64,000 bases of DNA from an uncultured Gammaproteobacteria bacterium (lineage in GTDB: Bacteria; Pseudomonadota; Gammaproteobacteria; Xanthomonadales; Xanthomonadaceae): positions 1 to 64,000 of the forward strand of contig CAMPGW010000002.1 of the NCBI GenBank assembly GCA_946885735.1, given 5' to 3'. Shown here in pieces: positions 54,292-62,780 of the stretch. Below the pieces are notes generated by a model that searched no databases, was not told the DNA's origin, and saw nothing but the letters and a program-made list of their open reading frames with translations. The translations under genes were made by a program, and so were the position numbers. How positions within the stretch are numbered: the first letter of the stretch is position 1; each line of letters begins with the position of its first letter.

Positions 54292-55234
54292 AGTGCCCCA
54301 GGTCGGCATGCGTCGGGGCGAGGATAGATTCGCCGTTGGCGCCGGCATACCGGGTCAGTTCGACGCCATAGCCGCGTTGGACGATGCGCTGCGCGCGGCC
54401 GATGTCCTCCACGCCGAGGCTCAAGCCGATCACGTGGGTGCCGCGTTTCGCCAGCGCCTGCGCGGCCGGTCCGTCGCCCTGCGGCACGAGCACGACGATG
54501 GTGTCCGGCCCGACCTGCAGGCGCGTTCCGCGTGCGCCGATCTGCGGCATGTCGATGCCGCCGAGGTTTGCAAAGCCCATCCGTTCGAAGGCCCGGATGT
54601 CTGCGTCCGCGTCGGAGCTCAGCAGCCAGATGCCTGACCAGGCCGACGTGCCGTTGGGATGTGTCCGCTGGATCGCACGGTCCGCCTTCCGCTCGGGCGT
54701 CGGCGTGTCTTTCGCGTAGTTGATCAGGAACAGGTCGCCGAAGGTGAAAGGCGACTTCGTGAACGTCAGCGTCCTCCAGCTCGAAGGCGCCGCGGGCAGC
54801 GGCCCGTCGCCGTCGGGGTCGTAGGTCATGCCCGAGGGCGGGTCGAGCTCGAATCCGCTGTCGCGCAGGAAGCGATCGGCCTCGTCGATGTCGGTCGGGT
54901 GTATCGCAAACGTCCTGACCCCCGTACCCGCGCGCAGCTCGGCGAGCTGCGTCCGGGTGGATTCGTTGAGCTCGCCACTTTCCCGGGTGGTGTACAGCAG
55001 TTCGAGATAACTCGGGTCGCCCATCATCACGATGCGATTGGCCACGCCGTCGCCGAAGTCTCCGCCCGGGATCACCTGGAACCCGAGCTTCACGGTGAAC
55101 ACCGCGGTAGTCCGGTCGATGTCGTCGGTCCACAGCATGATGTGGTCGAGGCCGTCGGACTGCCATGGCTTCGCCGGGGAACCTGCAACGTTCGTGGAAG
55201 CGACGAGGAGCAGAAGCACGAGCAAGCAGCGCAT
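54260..55234 (-). CDS. Secreted VOC (glyoxalase-like) protein
   Basis: 324 residues. The ATG at 55234 has a good site (GGGAGG) and gives a signal peptide (RCLLVLLLLVASTNVAG). Two VOC half-domains follow: DGLDHIMLWTDDIDRTTAVFTVKLGFQVIPGG with the first His, then FERMGFANLGGIDMP and THVIGLSLGVEDIGRAQRIVQRGYGV. Metal-binding His and Glu seem partly kept. Exact reaction unknown; glyoxalase-like proteins of this type appear in exported form in Xanthomonadaceae. Overlaps the end of rnk. Confidence 0.8.
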   Translation of the reverse strand: MRCLLVLLLLVASTNVAGSPAKPWQSDGLDHIMLWTDDIDRTTAVFTVKLGFQVIPGGDFGDGVANRIVMMGDPSYLELLYTTRESGELNESTRTQLAELRAGTGVRTFAIHPTDIDEADRFLRDSGFELDPPSGMTYDPDGDGPLPAAPSSWRTLTFTKSPFTFGDLFLINYAKDTPTPERKADRAIQRTHPNGTSAWSGIWLLSSDADADIRAFERMGFANLGGIDMPQIGARGTRLQVGPDTIVVLVPQGDGPAAQALAKRGTHVIGLSLGVEDIGRAQRIVQRGYGVELTRYAGANGESILAPTHADLGHFIEFHALPSK

Positions 55235-55432
55235 GGGGCCTCCCGGGGAACCTGCCAGAGTCACTGAAGCGCGCAAGGTGCGCCCAGTATGCATGACGCT
55301 CCGGGGCTCGGTTTTCGGCCACGCCCGTAGGTCGTGACCCGGGCGCGGGGACCGGGGAGCGTCTCGAAGGCACTTCCACTATGCCCGCCTGGCGGCATAA
55401 TCCGTGTCATCGAACGACGACCGGAGGTGGCG

Positions 55433-56596
55433 ATGAACCCGTTGGCTCGACTCGGTTTCCTGGTGGCCGCGGCGTGCCTGTTCGTGCCCACGCTGGCGCT
55501 GGCACAGGCCGCGCCTCGCGCCCGCGATCTCGGCGTCCCCTTCGAGGGCACGCCGGGCACCCTCAACGCCATCACTGATGTCCCCGGCGTGCTGGTGGGC
55601 CAGGTCACGCTCGTCGAAGGCGACGGGCCACATGCGATCCGCACCGGCCTCACCGCCATCCTGCCGCGGGCGGAGCTGGGCTACTACCCGGCCGCCACCT
55701 TCGTGCTCAACGGCGATGGCGAGCTTTCCGGCGCGGCCTTCGCCAACGAATTCGGCGCGCTGCGCTCGCCGATCATGCTCACCGGCACCGGCAGCAACGG
55801 GACCGTGTTCAACGGCGTGCTGAAGTGGTCGCTGCGAAAGTTTCCGGACTCGCCGGTCTACATCCCGGTGGTCGCGGACACGTGGGACGCGGATCTGAGC
55901 GACTTCACCCGCTTTCCGATCACCGAGGCGCACGTGGTCGCCGCGCTGGACGGCGCGCGCGGTGGTCCGGTGGCCGAAGGCAATGTCGGCGGCGGAACCG
56001 GCATGGTCTGCCACGAGTTCAAGTGCGGCATCGGCACCGCGTCACGCGTGATCGACGCCGACCAGGGCGGCTACGTCGTCGGCGTGCTGGTGCAGGCGAA
56101 CTACGGCAGCCGGCGGATCCTGCGCGTGGCCGGCGTGCCCGTGGGCGCGGAAGTCACCGACCGGATGCCGGAGTGGCGCGAGCCCGCCCCATCGCCGGCC
56201 ACTGCCGCCGAGGACGACGGTTCCATCCTGATCGTGGTCGGCACCAATGCGCCCGTGGGCCCGAAGATGCTCGAGTCGATGGCCCGGCGCGCCGTGCTCG
56301 GCCTGGCGCGCAACGGCAGCACGGCCAGCGCCATGTCCGGCGATTTCGTGATCGCGTTCGCCACCACGCCCATGCCGTGGCCGGAGAAAAAGCCCTACGT
56401 GCAATCGGTCGAACAACTGTTCTTCTACGCCGGCGACGCGCTCTACGAAGCGACGGTGCAGGCGACCGAGGAGGCGATCATCAACGCCCTGGTGGCCGCG
56501 CGGGACATGACCGGCAAGGATGGGAGCAAGGTGTGCGCGCTCCCGCACGCTGCGCTGCGCGATGCGTTGCGCCGACACGGGAGGCTTATGCCATGA
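55433..56596 (+). CDS. Peptidase family S58 (DmpA-like aminopeptidase), secreted
   Basis: 387 residues from ATG 55433 (GGAGG upstream). It has a signal peptide (RLGFLVAAACLFVPTLALAQ). The P1/S58 domain has GTLNAITDVPGVLVGQVTLVEG, then GLTAILPR, GNVGGGTGMVCHEFKCGIGTASR and NGSTASAMSGDFVIAFATT, all DmpA family landmarks. DmpA enzymes self-cleave at a Gly-Ser or Asn-Ser-type site to free an N-terminal Ser or Thr nucleophile; the exact residue was not fixed here. Stop overlaps the ankyrin gene start (ATGA). Confidence 0.9.
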   Translation: MNPLARLGFLVAAACLFVPTLALAQAAPRARDLGVPFEGTPGTLNAITDVPGVLVGQVTLVEGDGPHAIRTGLTAILPRAELGYYPAATFVLNGDGELSGAAFANEFGALRSPIMLTGTGSNGTVFNGVLKWSLRKFPDSPVYIPVVADTWDADLSDFTRFPITEAHVVAALDGARGGPVAEGNVGGGTGMVCHEFKCGIGTASRVIDADQGGYVVGVLVQANYGSRRILRVAGVPVGAEVTDRMPEWREPAPSPATAAEDDGSILIVVGTNAPVGPKMLESMARRAVLGLARNGSTASAMSGDFVIAFATTPMPWPEKKPYVQSVEQLFFYAGDALYEATVQATEEAIINALVAARDMTGKDGSKVCALPHAALRDALRRHGRLMP

Positions 56597-57288
56597 GGCC
56601 AGCTTCCCTGAGTCGCATCGCCGCAGGCAGGACGGACCTCGTCCTGGACTTCGTTGCCGCAGGTGGCAGTGCCTCGGCCTCCGATTCCAATGGCACCTCC
56701 CTCATGCAGTGGTGCGCCTATTACGGCGACGTGAGCGCGCTGAGGTATCTCCTCTCGCAAGGCGAGAGCCTGCAGTCGCTTGGCCCTGGCCTGGGCCTCA
56801 ACGCGGCAGCGTTTCACGGGCACTGGCAACTTTGCCAATTCCTGCTTGAAAACTCCGCTCCCGTGAATCTTCAATTGCCTGCCACCGGCGAGACGCCGCT
56901 TCACTCTGCGCTCTGCTCTGACGACCGGGTTCGCTATGACTCCGTGGCAAGAGTGCTACTTGCGGCCGGTGCCGATCCGAACGCGACTACCGTTGCTGGC
57001 GCCGAGACCGGTGCATTCATGCGGGACTGCCGATGCAAGGGAGAAACAACTTTGCACCGGGCGGCAGCGTTTGGAACCGTCGATACGATCCAGGCCTTGC
57101 TCGAGGCCGGTGCCCGGCGAGAAACCCGGGACGCAAATGGCGATACATCGCTCGCCTGGGCCAGCTGGTATCGCGGGCCCGCCGACATCCTGCGGCTGCT
57201 CTGCTACGGTAGCTTCGGCATCCACCCGAAGCATCGGGGTCTGCGCGCAAATCTTGTCGGGGATCCAATGCCTGATGACGCTCCCTAG
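56593..57288 (+). CDS. Ankyrin repeat protein
   Basis: 231 residues with about five ankyrin repeats: LVLDFVAAGGSASASDSNGTSLM; NAAAFHGHWQLCQFLLENSAPVN; GETPLHSALCSDDR ... ARVLLAAGADPNA; GETTLHRAAAFGTVDTIQALLEAGAR; GDTSLAWASWYRGPADILRLL. No signal peptide. It is translationally coupled to both neighbours: start overlaps the S58 gene stop (ATGA), and its last 14 bases overlap the esterase gene start. Codons are slightly less GC-biased than in the neighbours. Likely a protein-binding partner of the secreted pair, but it is probably cytosolic; this is unresolved. Confidence 0.83.
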   Translation: MRPASLSRIAAGRTDLVLDFVAAGGSASASDSNGTSLMQWCAYYGDVSALRYLLSQGESLQSLGPGLGLNAAAFHGHWQLCQFLLENSAPVNLQLPATGETPLHSALCSDDRVRYDSVARVLLAAGADPNATTVAGAETGAFMRDCRCKGETTLHRAAAFGTVDTIQALLEAGARRETRDANGDTSLAWASWYRGPADILRLLCYGSFGIHPKHRGLRANLVGDPMPDDAP

Positions 57289-58201
57289 CCTATCCGCTTT
57301 CCTTTTGGCCGTTTGTGCTTCGGGCACCTTGCTCGCAGCGGGTAATCCGCGGGAGGTGCCGCTATGGCCTGAGGGCTCGCGAGTCCTGCAGGAAGGCATC
57401 GCCGCGCTCAGCGACGAAAAATGGGCGCTTACCCATTCGTCATTCCTGCTCTATCGGCCGACGCGCCCTTCAGCCAGATCGGCCGTCCTCGTTTTCCCGG
57501 GCGGCGGCTACAAGGCCCTGGCCATCGGACCTCACAGCACGATCGGCCCCGGCGGTGCCGACGTCTGCAAGTGGCTGACCGACGCGGGGGTCACCTGCGT
57601 CCTCGTGAAGTATCGGGTACCCAACACCGGGTGCAACTGGAACCCGGAAACCCGACGACATGACGCGCCTGAAATCCCGATGGCGCTGCAGGACGCGCAA
57701 CGAGCCATGTCCATCGTCCGCCATAACGCCAGCGACTATGGCATCGATCCGGACAAGATCGGCGTCATGGGATTCTCGGCGGGAGGCAACCTCGCGGTCC
57801 TTGCCAGCACCGCCTTCAACGCGCGTTCCTACGATCGGGTCGACGGGATCGACCGCGTGAGCGCTCGCCCCGACTTTGCGATCCCGGTCTATCCTGGCCA
57901 CATGACGATGGAGCACAAGAACAAGAGGCCGAAGGCCGTCGCTGCGCAAGAGCTCAATACCGACATCGTCGTTTCGTCCGGCGTGCCGCCAACCTTGCTT
58001 ATCCACGCCAGGGACGACGCGGTCGATCCCGTCCATTATTCCCTGGTCTACGAGCAGGCACTGAAGAAGGCCGGCGTCGACGTCAAGCTCATCGTCTACG
58101 ACACCGGCGGGCATGCCTTCGGGGTCAGCAAGCAAGGCAAGGCGACGGATCGGTGGCCTGATGATGCCCTGCGATGGCTGCGGAAGCTCGGGATGCTTTG
58201 A
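57275..58201 (+). CDS. Secreted alpha/beta-hydrolase (esterase of the BD-FAE type)
   Basis: 308 residues from ATG 57275. A signal peptide (PSLSAFLLAVCASGTLLAA) precedes the hydrolase. Key elements: VFPGGGYKALAIGPH (oxyanion hole), DAQRAMSIVRHNASDYGIDPDKIGVMGFSAGGNLA with nucleophile Ser in GFSAGG, LLIHARDDAVDPVHY with Asp, and GGHAFGVS with His: the complete triad of bacterial BD-FAE/acetylxylan-esterase-type hydrolases. Substrate unknown. It overlaps the ankyrin gene by 14 bases. Confidence 0.85.
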   Translation: MTLPSLSAFLLAVCASGTLLAAGNPREVPLWPEGSRVLQEGIAALSDEKWALTHSSFLLYRPTRPSARSAVLVFPGGGYKALAIGPHSTIGPGGADVCKWLTDAGVTCVLVKYRVPNTGCNWNPETRRHDAPEIPMALQDAQRAMSIVRHNASDYGIDPDKIGVMGFSAGGNLAVLASTAFNARSYDRVDGIDRVSARPDFAIPVYPGHMTMEHKNKRPKAVAAQELNTDIVVSSGVPPTLLIHARDDAVDPVHYSLVYEQALKKAGVDVKLIVYDTGGHAFGVSKQGKATDRWPDDALRWLRKLGML

Positions 58202-58231
58202 CCAAAGGTCGCTACTTGCCGTGCGGCTCCG

Positions 58232-60121
58232 CTAGAAACGTCCGTGCGCCTGGCCACCCGACAGCCCCACCTTCGCTGCCATCGCCTTGAAGCGCGGCTT
58301 GTCGCGCAGGTTGTTCCAGCGCGCGTCGACCTTCAGGAAGGCCATGCGCATGTCGCGCGCCGACAGCGCGCGCTCCAGGTCGTCGAGCGCGGCGTCCTCC
58401 TGGCCGAGCGCGTTGTGCACGCTGGCGATGCTTGAAGCGGGGACATACTGCGTCGCGGCACGGCGCTCCAGGTCCTGCAGGGTCGCCTCGGCTCGCCCCC
58501 GCTCGCCCGCGGCCACATGGGCGGTCGCCAGTACCGCCATCGCCTGCGTGTTGCCGTGTGAGGTTTGAACGGAACGCCGGAGATCGGCTATCGCCGCCGC
58601 GGTGTCGCCGCGGTCGAGCGCCAACCCGCCACGGATCAGCAGCGCGATCCAGAAATCCGGTTCGAGCTCGAGCGCGCGCTGGAGCTGTGCGCGCGCTGCT
58701 TCGGGGCGGCCGGCCGCGCCGAGAAAGCCGGCTTCCAGCGTGTTGAGCAATGGCGACAGCGGGTCGAGTTCGCGCGCTTTCCGCATGTGCGCCAACCCTT
58801 CATCGAAGCGACCAAGGTTGACCAGCAGGTGGGCGTAGGCGAACTGCGCCTCGGGCAAGCTCGGGTTCAGTTCGATCGCGCGCCGGGCGGATGCCTCGGC
58901 GCCGGCCCAATCCCAGTCGTACCAGGATTGGTTCAAGGCCTTGGCCGCCCATGCTCCGGCCGAGGCCGGATCGATCCGGATTGCCTGGTCCGCGGCAGCC
59001 TGGGCCAGTGGGAACATCTCGACCGGCGCGCGATCACCGGTGATGACCATGGCCCGGTAGGCCTGCGCCGTTCCGACGTAGGCCGGAGCACAGGCCGGAT
59101 CCAGCTCGATCGTGCGCTGGAAGGCAGCGATGGCCCTGGCAATGCGCCCGGGGGTCGGTCGCTGCATCAGGTAACGGCCCTTGAGATAGGTGCGAAAGGC
59201 CTCGGCGTTCGCTCCTTCGCACGGGCTGGCCGCAATCTTTGCCAGGGGCGACAACGCGAGCGAGGAGAGCACCGCCTCGGCGATCCTGTCCTGCAAGGTG
59301 AACACACGGTCCACGTGCTCATCGAACGTGCCGGCCCAGATGGTGGCGCCGTCCGGGGCGGCCAGCAGGCGCACGTTGACGCGAATGCGGTTGCCACGGC
59401 GCTGCGTGGATCCTTCGACGACATAGGCCGCCTCCAGCGCGTGGGCGGCGGCCAGCGGACCGGATTTACGGCCGGCGACCCGTTCGGTCGAGGCCAGCGA
59501 AAGCACCCGCACGGAGCTCGACCGGCTGAGCCGGGCGATGACGGTTTCGGCGAGCCCCAGTTCGAGCATGGTATCGGGCGATTCCGGCGACAGCGACCGG
59601 AACGGCAGCACCGCCAGCACGGCCGGCCCCGTCGCAGGGGGCGGCGGCTCGCGCGTGGACCAGACGATCACCGCGACCAGCCCGAGGGCCGCCAGGGCGC
59701 CCAGCAGGACAAACCAGCGGCGTGCCGCGGGCGCCGGCGCGGACGGCGTGGTGCCGGCTCCGGCCCCAGCTGTCCGGCCTTCGTCCGGATCGGCTTCGAC
59801 GTCCGCCACGAACCGGTAACCCCGACCCGGGACGGTCAGGATGTAGCGATGGTCGCCCGCCTCCGCACCGAGCGCGCGGCGCAACATCGAGACCGCCTGA
59901 GTGAGGCTGTTCTCTTCCACGACCCTGCCGCGCCAGACGGTATCGAGCAGTTCCCGCTTGTCCACGACGCGGTCGCAATGCTCGACCAGATGACCCAGCA
60001 CGTCGAACGCCTTCGCCGTCAGCACGACCGGCGCGCCATCGGGACCGAGCAGCACGCGCGTCTGCAGGTCAAGGCGGTACCCGGCGAAGGCGTAATGGCG
60101 GCGCGAAGGCGCGGGCATCAT
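58232..60121 (-). CDS. CadC/ToxR-type one-component regulator with TPR domain
   Basis: 629 residues. Residues about 8-108 are an OmpR-type winged helix (LLGPDGAPVVLTAKAFDVLGHLVEH; ENSLTQAVSMLRRALG; RYILTVPGRGYRFVADVE). A membrane helix follows (FVLLGALAALGLVAVIVW near 140-160). Then comes a periplasmic part: a TolB/FlgO-like domain (VLAVLPFRSLSPESPD) and TPRs (FQRTIELDPACAPAYVGTAQAYR; ELDPLSPLLNTLEAGFLGAAGRPEAARAQLQRALE). So DNA binding is cytoplasmic and sensing probably periplasmic. Start may be the second Met (60118). Divergent from the secreted protein gene, a likely target. Confidence 0.85.
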   Translation of the reverse strand: MMPAPSRRHYAFAGYRLDLQTRVLLGPDGAPVVLTAKAFDVLGHLVEHCDRVVDKRELLDTVWRGRVVEENSLTQAVSMLRRALGAEAGDHRYILTVPGRGYRFVADVEADPDEGRTAGAGAGTTPSAPAPAARRWFVLLGALAALGLVAVIVWSTREPPPPATGPAVLAVLPFRSLSPESPDTMLELGLAETVIARLSRSSSVRVLSLASTERVAGRKSGPLAAAHALEAAYVVEGSTQRRGNRIRVNVRLLAAPDGATIWAGTFDEHVDRVFTLQDRIAEAVLSSLALSPLAKIAASPCEGANAEAFRTYLKGRYLMQRPTPGRIARAIAAFQRTIELDPACAPAYVGTAQAYRAMVITGDRAPVEMFPLAQAAADQAIRIDPASAGAWAAKALNQSWYDWDWAGAEASARRAIELNPSLPEAQFAYAHLLVNLGRFDEGLAHMRKARELDPLSPLLNTLEAGFLGAAGRPEAARAQLQRALELEPDFWIALLIRGGLALDRGDTAAAIADLRRSVQTSHGNTQAMAVLATAHVAAGERGRAEATLQDLERRAATQYVPASSIASVHNALGQEDAALDDLERALSARDMRMAFLKVDARWNNLRDKPRFKAMAAKVGLSGGQAHGRF

Positions 60122-60266
60122 GAAATTTCAGCTTCTGTCAGCCAGGGAAAAGGACTTTCAAAGTGTCTCGTCGGAAGGTAACGCGGGGCCGGCCTGGAAG
60201 TGGCCGCCCTGGCGGCTCCTGGACGCGCCACACCGCTCGTCCCCACATCCACAAGGAGTGAAAACG

Positions 60267-60815
60267 ATGATGAAGACACTCAAACTGCCGCTCGTGCTCG
60301 TGGCGCTCGTCGCACTGACGGGCAGCGCCGCCCCGCACGCCACAGCCGGCGCGACCGAATCGGCGGCGGCACAAATGCTACTCCCCTTCAAGGGGACGTT
60401 GAACGGCCGCCACGCGAGCAGGACGCCCCTCGCCCCGCCATTGGTGTTCGACCGTTTCGAAGCCGGGGGACAGGCGACCGGGCTCGGACAGTTCGCACTG
60501 GTCATCGAGTCCACCGTGAACTTCGGGGCCCGGCCGGTGACCGGCGTCGGGACATACACGTTCACCGCCGCGAACGGTGACCGACTCGTGGCCGACCAGA
60601 CGGGGTTCTCGGCGCTGGTCGAGCCCGGCATCGTCCTGATCACCGAACACGCCGTCATCGACCCCGCCCGCTCGACGGGCCGGTTCGCCGGCGCGACAGG
60701 GACCTTTACCGTAGGACGCTTCGCCGACGCCGCCACCGGCGTGGGCGGACTGACTGAGGGAACGTTCCAGGGAACGATCTCGATTCCGGGATCGCCGCCC
60801 GTGCTCACCGACTAG
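60267..60815 (+). CDS. Secreted beta-rich protein of unknown function
   Basis: 182 residues with signal peptide (LPLVLVALVALTGSAAPHATA). ATG 60267 has a strong site (AAGGAG), with a second ATG just after. The mature part is beta-rich (ALVIESTVNFGARPVTGVGTYTFTAANG; GATGTFTVGRFADAATG) and ends GTFQGTISIPGS. It recalls allene-oxide-cyclase-like barrels in small exported proteins, but the family is not certain. It is divergent from the CadC-type regulator (145 bases) and likely controlled by it. A strong hairpin follows. Confidence 0.65.
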   Translation: MMKTLKLPLVLVALVALTGSAAPHATAGATESAAAQMLLPFKGTLNGRHASRTPLAPPLVFDRFEAGGQATGLGQFALVIESTVNFGARPVTGVGTYTFTAANGDRLVADQTGFSALVEPGIVLITEHAVIDPARSTGRFAGATGTFTVGRFADAATGVGGLTEGTFQGTISIPGSPPVLTD

Positions 60816-60839
60816 CCCAGGCGCGCGCAATGCGAAAAG

Positions 60840-60869
60840 CCCGGATGCCGCCCCATGGCGGCATCCGGG
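60840..60869 (-). terminator. Bidirectional terminator between secreted-protein and SPFH genes
   Basis: CCCGGATGCCGCC (60840-60852) pairs with GGCGGCATCCGGG (60857-60869), a 13-base perfect stem with loop CCAT. On the minus strand it is followed by CTTTTCG, a proper tail for the SPFH gene, which ends 3 bases before it. It could also end transcripts of the convergent gene on the plus strand. Confidence 0.85.
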
Positions 60870-60872
60870 GTG

Positions 60873-61997
60873 TTACTTCAGCGTCACCAACTGCTTGAGG
60901 ACGCCGTCCAGACCGCCGAACACGGTCAGCTGGCCGATCTTCTCGGTCACCTTTTCCAAGGCCTCGAGTTCCTTGAGGCGCATCAGGACCGGGCTCTGCT
61001 CGACCAGCTTCGCCGTGTTGAGCAGCGAGCGGGTCGCGTTGGCCTCTTCACGACGGCGGATCACGTTGGCCTGCGCCAACTTCTCCGCCTGCACGACACC
61101 GTTGAGGATCTCGCGCATTTCACCCGGCAGGATGACGTCCTTGACACCCACGCCGAGCACCTCCACGCCGAGCGCCTCGACCCGGCCACGCACGTACGCG
61201 AAGATCTCCGCGTCCAGCGTCGCCTTGTCGCCGAGCAACTCGTCGAGCGTCTTCGCGGCCACGGCCTTGCGCAAGCCGTACTGAAGCTCGCGGTAGACGT
61301 AGTCGCCGTACTTGGCCACCTTGGTACGCGCGGCGACCGGGTCGTTCACGCGCACGCTGGCGGCCAGGTTCACGCGCAGGCTCACCTTGTCGCGGGTCAG
61401 CAGTTCCTGCCCCGCCACTTCCATGGACTGCACGCGCAGCTCGACGGTCTCGACCGCCACGTTCTTCTGGAAGTTCCAGAAGGCGTAGCTGCCGGCGCCC
61501 AACACCTGCGACAGCGTGTTGTCGACGAACACCAGGCCCGCCGACTCCGCCGGCACCTCGAGCACGACCGCGACCTTGGCCAGCAAGCCGAGCTGGCGCA
61601 AACGACGGGCCACGCCGGTCTCGATCCGCAGGTCGGCCGCCATCGCGACGCGCTCGACCTCGACCGGCACCAGCCCACGCCAGTACAGCTTGCGCGAACC
61701 CGGGGCCAGCACGTCCTCGAGCTTGCCGTGCTTCGACACGAGGCCGACTTCACGGGTCCCGATGTCGGCGACCAGGAAGGTCTCGTTGACGCGCTCGCGC
61801 ATCGCCGCGATCAGGCTGTCGGCATCCTTGCCGACGTACTCCGGCTGGCGGATGTCGTGCACGACGACTTCGAGCTGCGCGCGCAAGGCGAACAGGCGGT
61901 GGACGCCGGGCGCGAGCACGCGCTCGAAACGACGGTTGCGATACACCAGGCCGCGCTCAGCATCGCCGATCACGACCCGCTGGGTCCAGAACATCAT
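60873..61997 (-). CDS. SPFH-domain protein (slipin/stomatin-like)
   Basis: 374 residues from ATG 61997, with an excellent site (AAGGAGAG). The first ~120 residues are a beta-rich lead-in, and the SPFH (band 7) core follows: VPVEVERVAMAADLRIETG, AVVLEVPAESAGLVFVDN, ELRVQSMEVAGQELLTRDKVSLRVNLAASVRVND, then DYVYRELQYGLRKAVAAKTLDELLGD and VLGVGVKDVILPGEMREILNGVVQAEK. No clear N-terminal membrane helix, unlike classical slipins. SPFH proteins form membrane cages that organise proteases and lipids. Alone on its strand; terminator follows. Confidence 0.83.
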   Translation of the reverse strand: MMFWTQRVVIGDAERGLVYRNRRFERVLAPGVHRLFALRAQLEVVVHDIRQPEYVGKDADSLIAAMRERVNETFLVADIGTREVGLVSKHGKLEDVLAPGSRKLYWRGLVPVEVERVAMAADLRIETGVARRLRQLGLLAKVAVVLEVPAESAGLVFVDNTLSQVLGAGSYAFWNFQKNVAVETVELRVQSMEVAGQELLTRDKVSLRVNLAASVRVNDPVAARTKVAKYGDYVYRELQYGLRKAVAAKTLDELLGDKATLDAEIFAYVRGRVEALGVEVLGVGVKDVILPGEMREILNGVVQAEKLAQANVIRRREEANATRSLLNTAKLVEQSPVLMRLKELEALEKVTEKIGQLTVFGGLDGVLKQLVTLK

Positions 61998-62350
61998 TGG
62001 GGTCTCTCCTTGGTGGGTCCTGGTGATCCGGCTCGTTTCAGCGGAGAGCCGGTTGCCGCTGGCGTGCCAGGCGCGGGATGCGCGTGGCGAAAAAGGTGGA
62101 ACCGCCCCTGACGCGTGCCAGGCGGGCAACCGGGTGGTCGCGGCGGGTCCACCGACGGTGTCGCTCGCGCCTGCAAAAGCGCACGAACGGCATCCTTCGA
62201 TTTCACCGCCTTGATGACGCGGCTCCGGCGGGACACCCGCTGGCCGGACCGTCCGGCCCTGCGATGCTTTGCAGGACCATCCGGAACCGGCCACGGGGCG
62301 GTTCCTGGTGTGGGCTTGCGCCCGGTTACAACACTGCGTTACAGGCAGTT
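61998..62350. other. Gap between SPFH gene and tRNA-like sequence, no gene seen
   Basis: 353 bases. Open frames here are upstream extensions or shadows with no recognisable domains, and no convincing hairpin terminator was found. The right end carries TGTAAC/GTTACA-type partial repeats near 62325-62345, too imperfect to call. The SPFH promoter should lie near its left end, but I could not pick out clear -35/-10 boxes. Confidence 0.4.
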
Positions 62351-62421
62351 TTCAGGAGCAGGATTCGAACCCGCGACACTCGGTTTATGAGACCGATGCT
62401 CTACCCATCTGAGCTATCCAG
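62351..62421 (-). tRNA. tRNA-like sequence with CAT anticodon and decayed acceptor stem (possible pseudo-tRNA)
   Basis: On the minus strand the D-stem (GCTC/GAGC), anticodon stem (TCGGT/ACCGA) and loop CTCATAA, giving anticodon CAT, and the T-arm (GCGGG-TTCGAAT-CCTGC) are all intact. The acceptor is not. Only 5 bases separate the preceding tRNA's CCA from position 8, and the 3' strand TCCTGAA pairs at four of seven positions. No CCA follows. It may be a pseudogene or a fragment left by recombination or misassembly. Confidence 0.55.
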
Positions 62422-62498
62422 TGGCGCGGCATGCGGGATCCGAACCCGCGACCTCCGGCTTCGTATGCCGGTGCTCTACCAGACTGAGCTAATGCCGC
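62422..62498 (-). tRNA. tRNA-Arg (anticodon ACG) with encoded CCA
   Basis: 77 bases on the minus strand. Acceptor GCGGCAT/ATGCCGC pairs perfectly. The D-arm (GCTC/GAGC), anticodon stem CCGGC/GCCGG with loop ATACGAA (anticodon ACG) and T-arm GCGGG-TTCGGAT-CCCGC are all intact. Discriminator G is followed by an encoded CCA. It reads CGU and, after deamination to inosine, other CGN codons. Confidence 0.93.
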
Positions 62499-62683
62499 TA
62501 TCGTGGAACCCACCCGTGCTGACATCGGCATACGCCACGGCAGCGCCGCGCGCACCGGACGGACCTTGGAATCCGTACCGCTGTTGCCAGTCGTGGTGAC
62601 CTCCGCATTGCCGCCTCTTGCGAAGCGGCAATCCTGTGGCGCGACGCCGGTCATGGCGCCGCGCGAATCCGTGTGACTCCCAA

Positions 62684-62734
62684 GCGAATGCCCAAAACAA
62701 AAATGCCCCCGGCACGGCGTCCGAGGGCATTCGC
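62684..62734 (-). terminator. Rho-independent terminator of the 35-codon gene, with an alternative hairpin
   Basis: On the minus strand AATGCCC (62731-62725) pairs with GGGCATT (62708-62702) and is followed at once by TTTGTTTT, a good terminator. The same 5' arm, extended to GCGAATGCCC, can instead pair perfectly over 10 bases with GGGCATTCGC (62693-62684), located after the T-run. The two pairings exclude each other. Confidence 0.8.
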
Positions 62735-62780
62735 GTTTCCTCGGAAGATCGGGTAACCGACCTCCCGTTGTCAGGCCAGG

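Noticed and set aside
62325..62345. Partial TGTAAC/GTTACA repeat near the tRNA-like sequence
   Set aside because: Imperfect and not in a clear promoter position.
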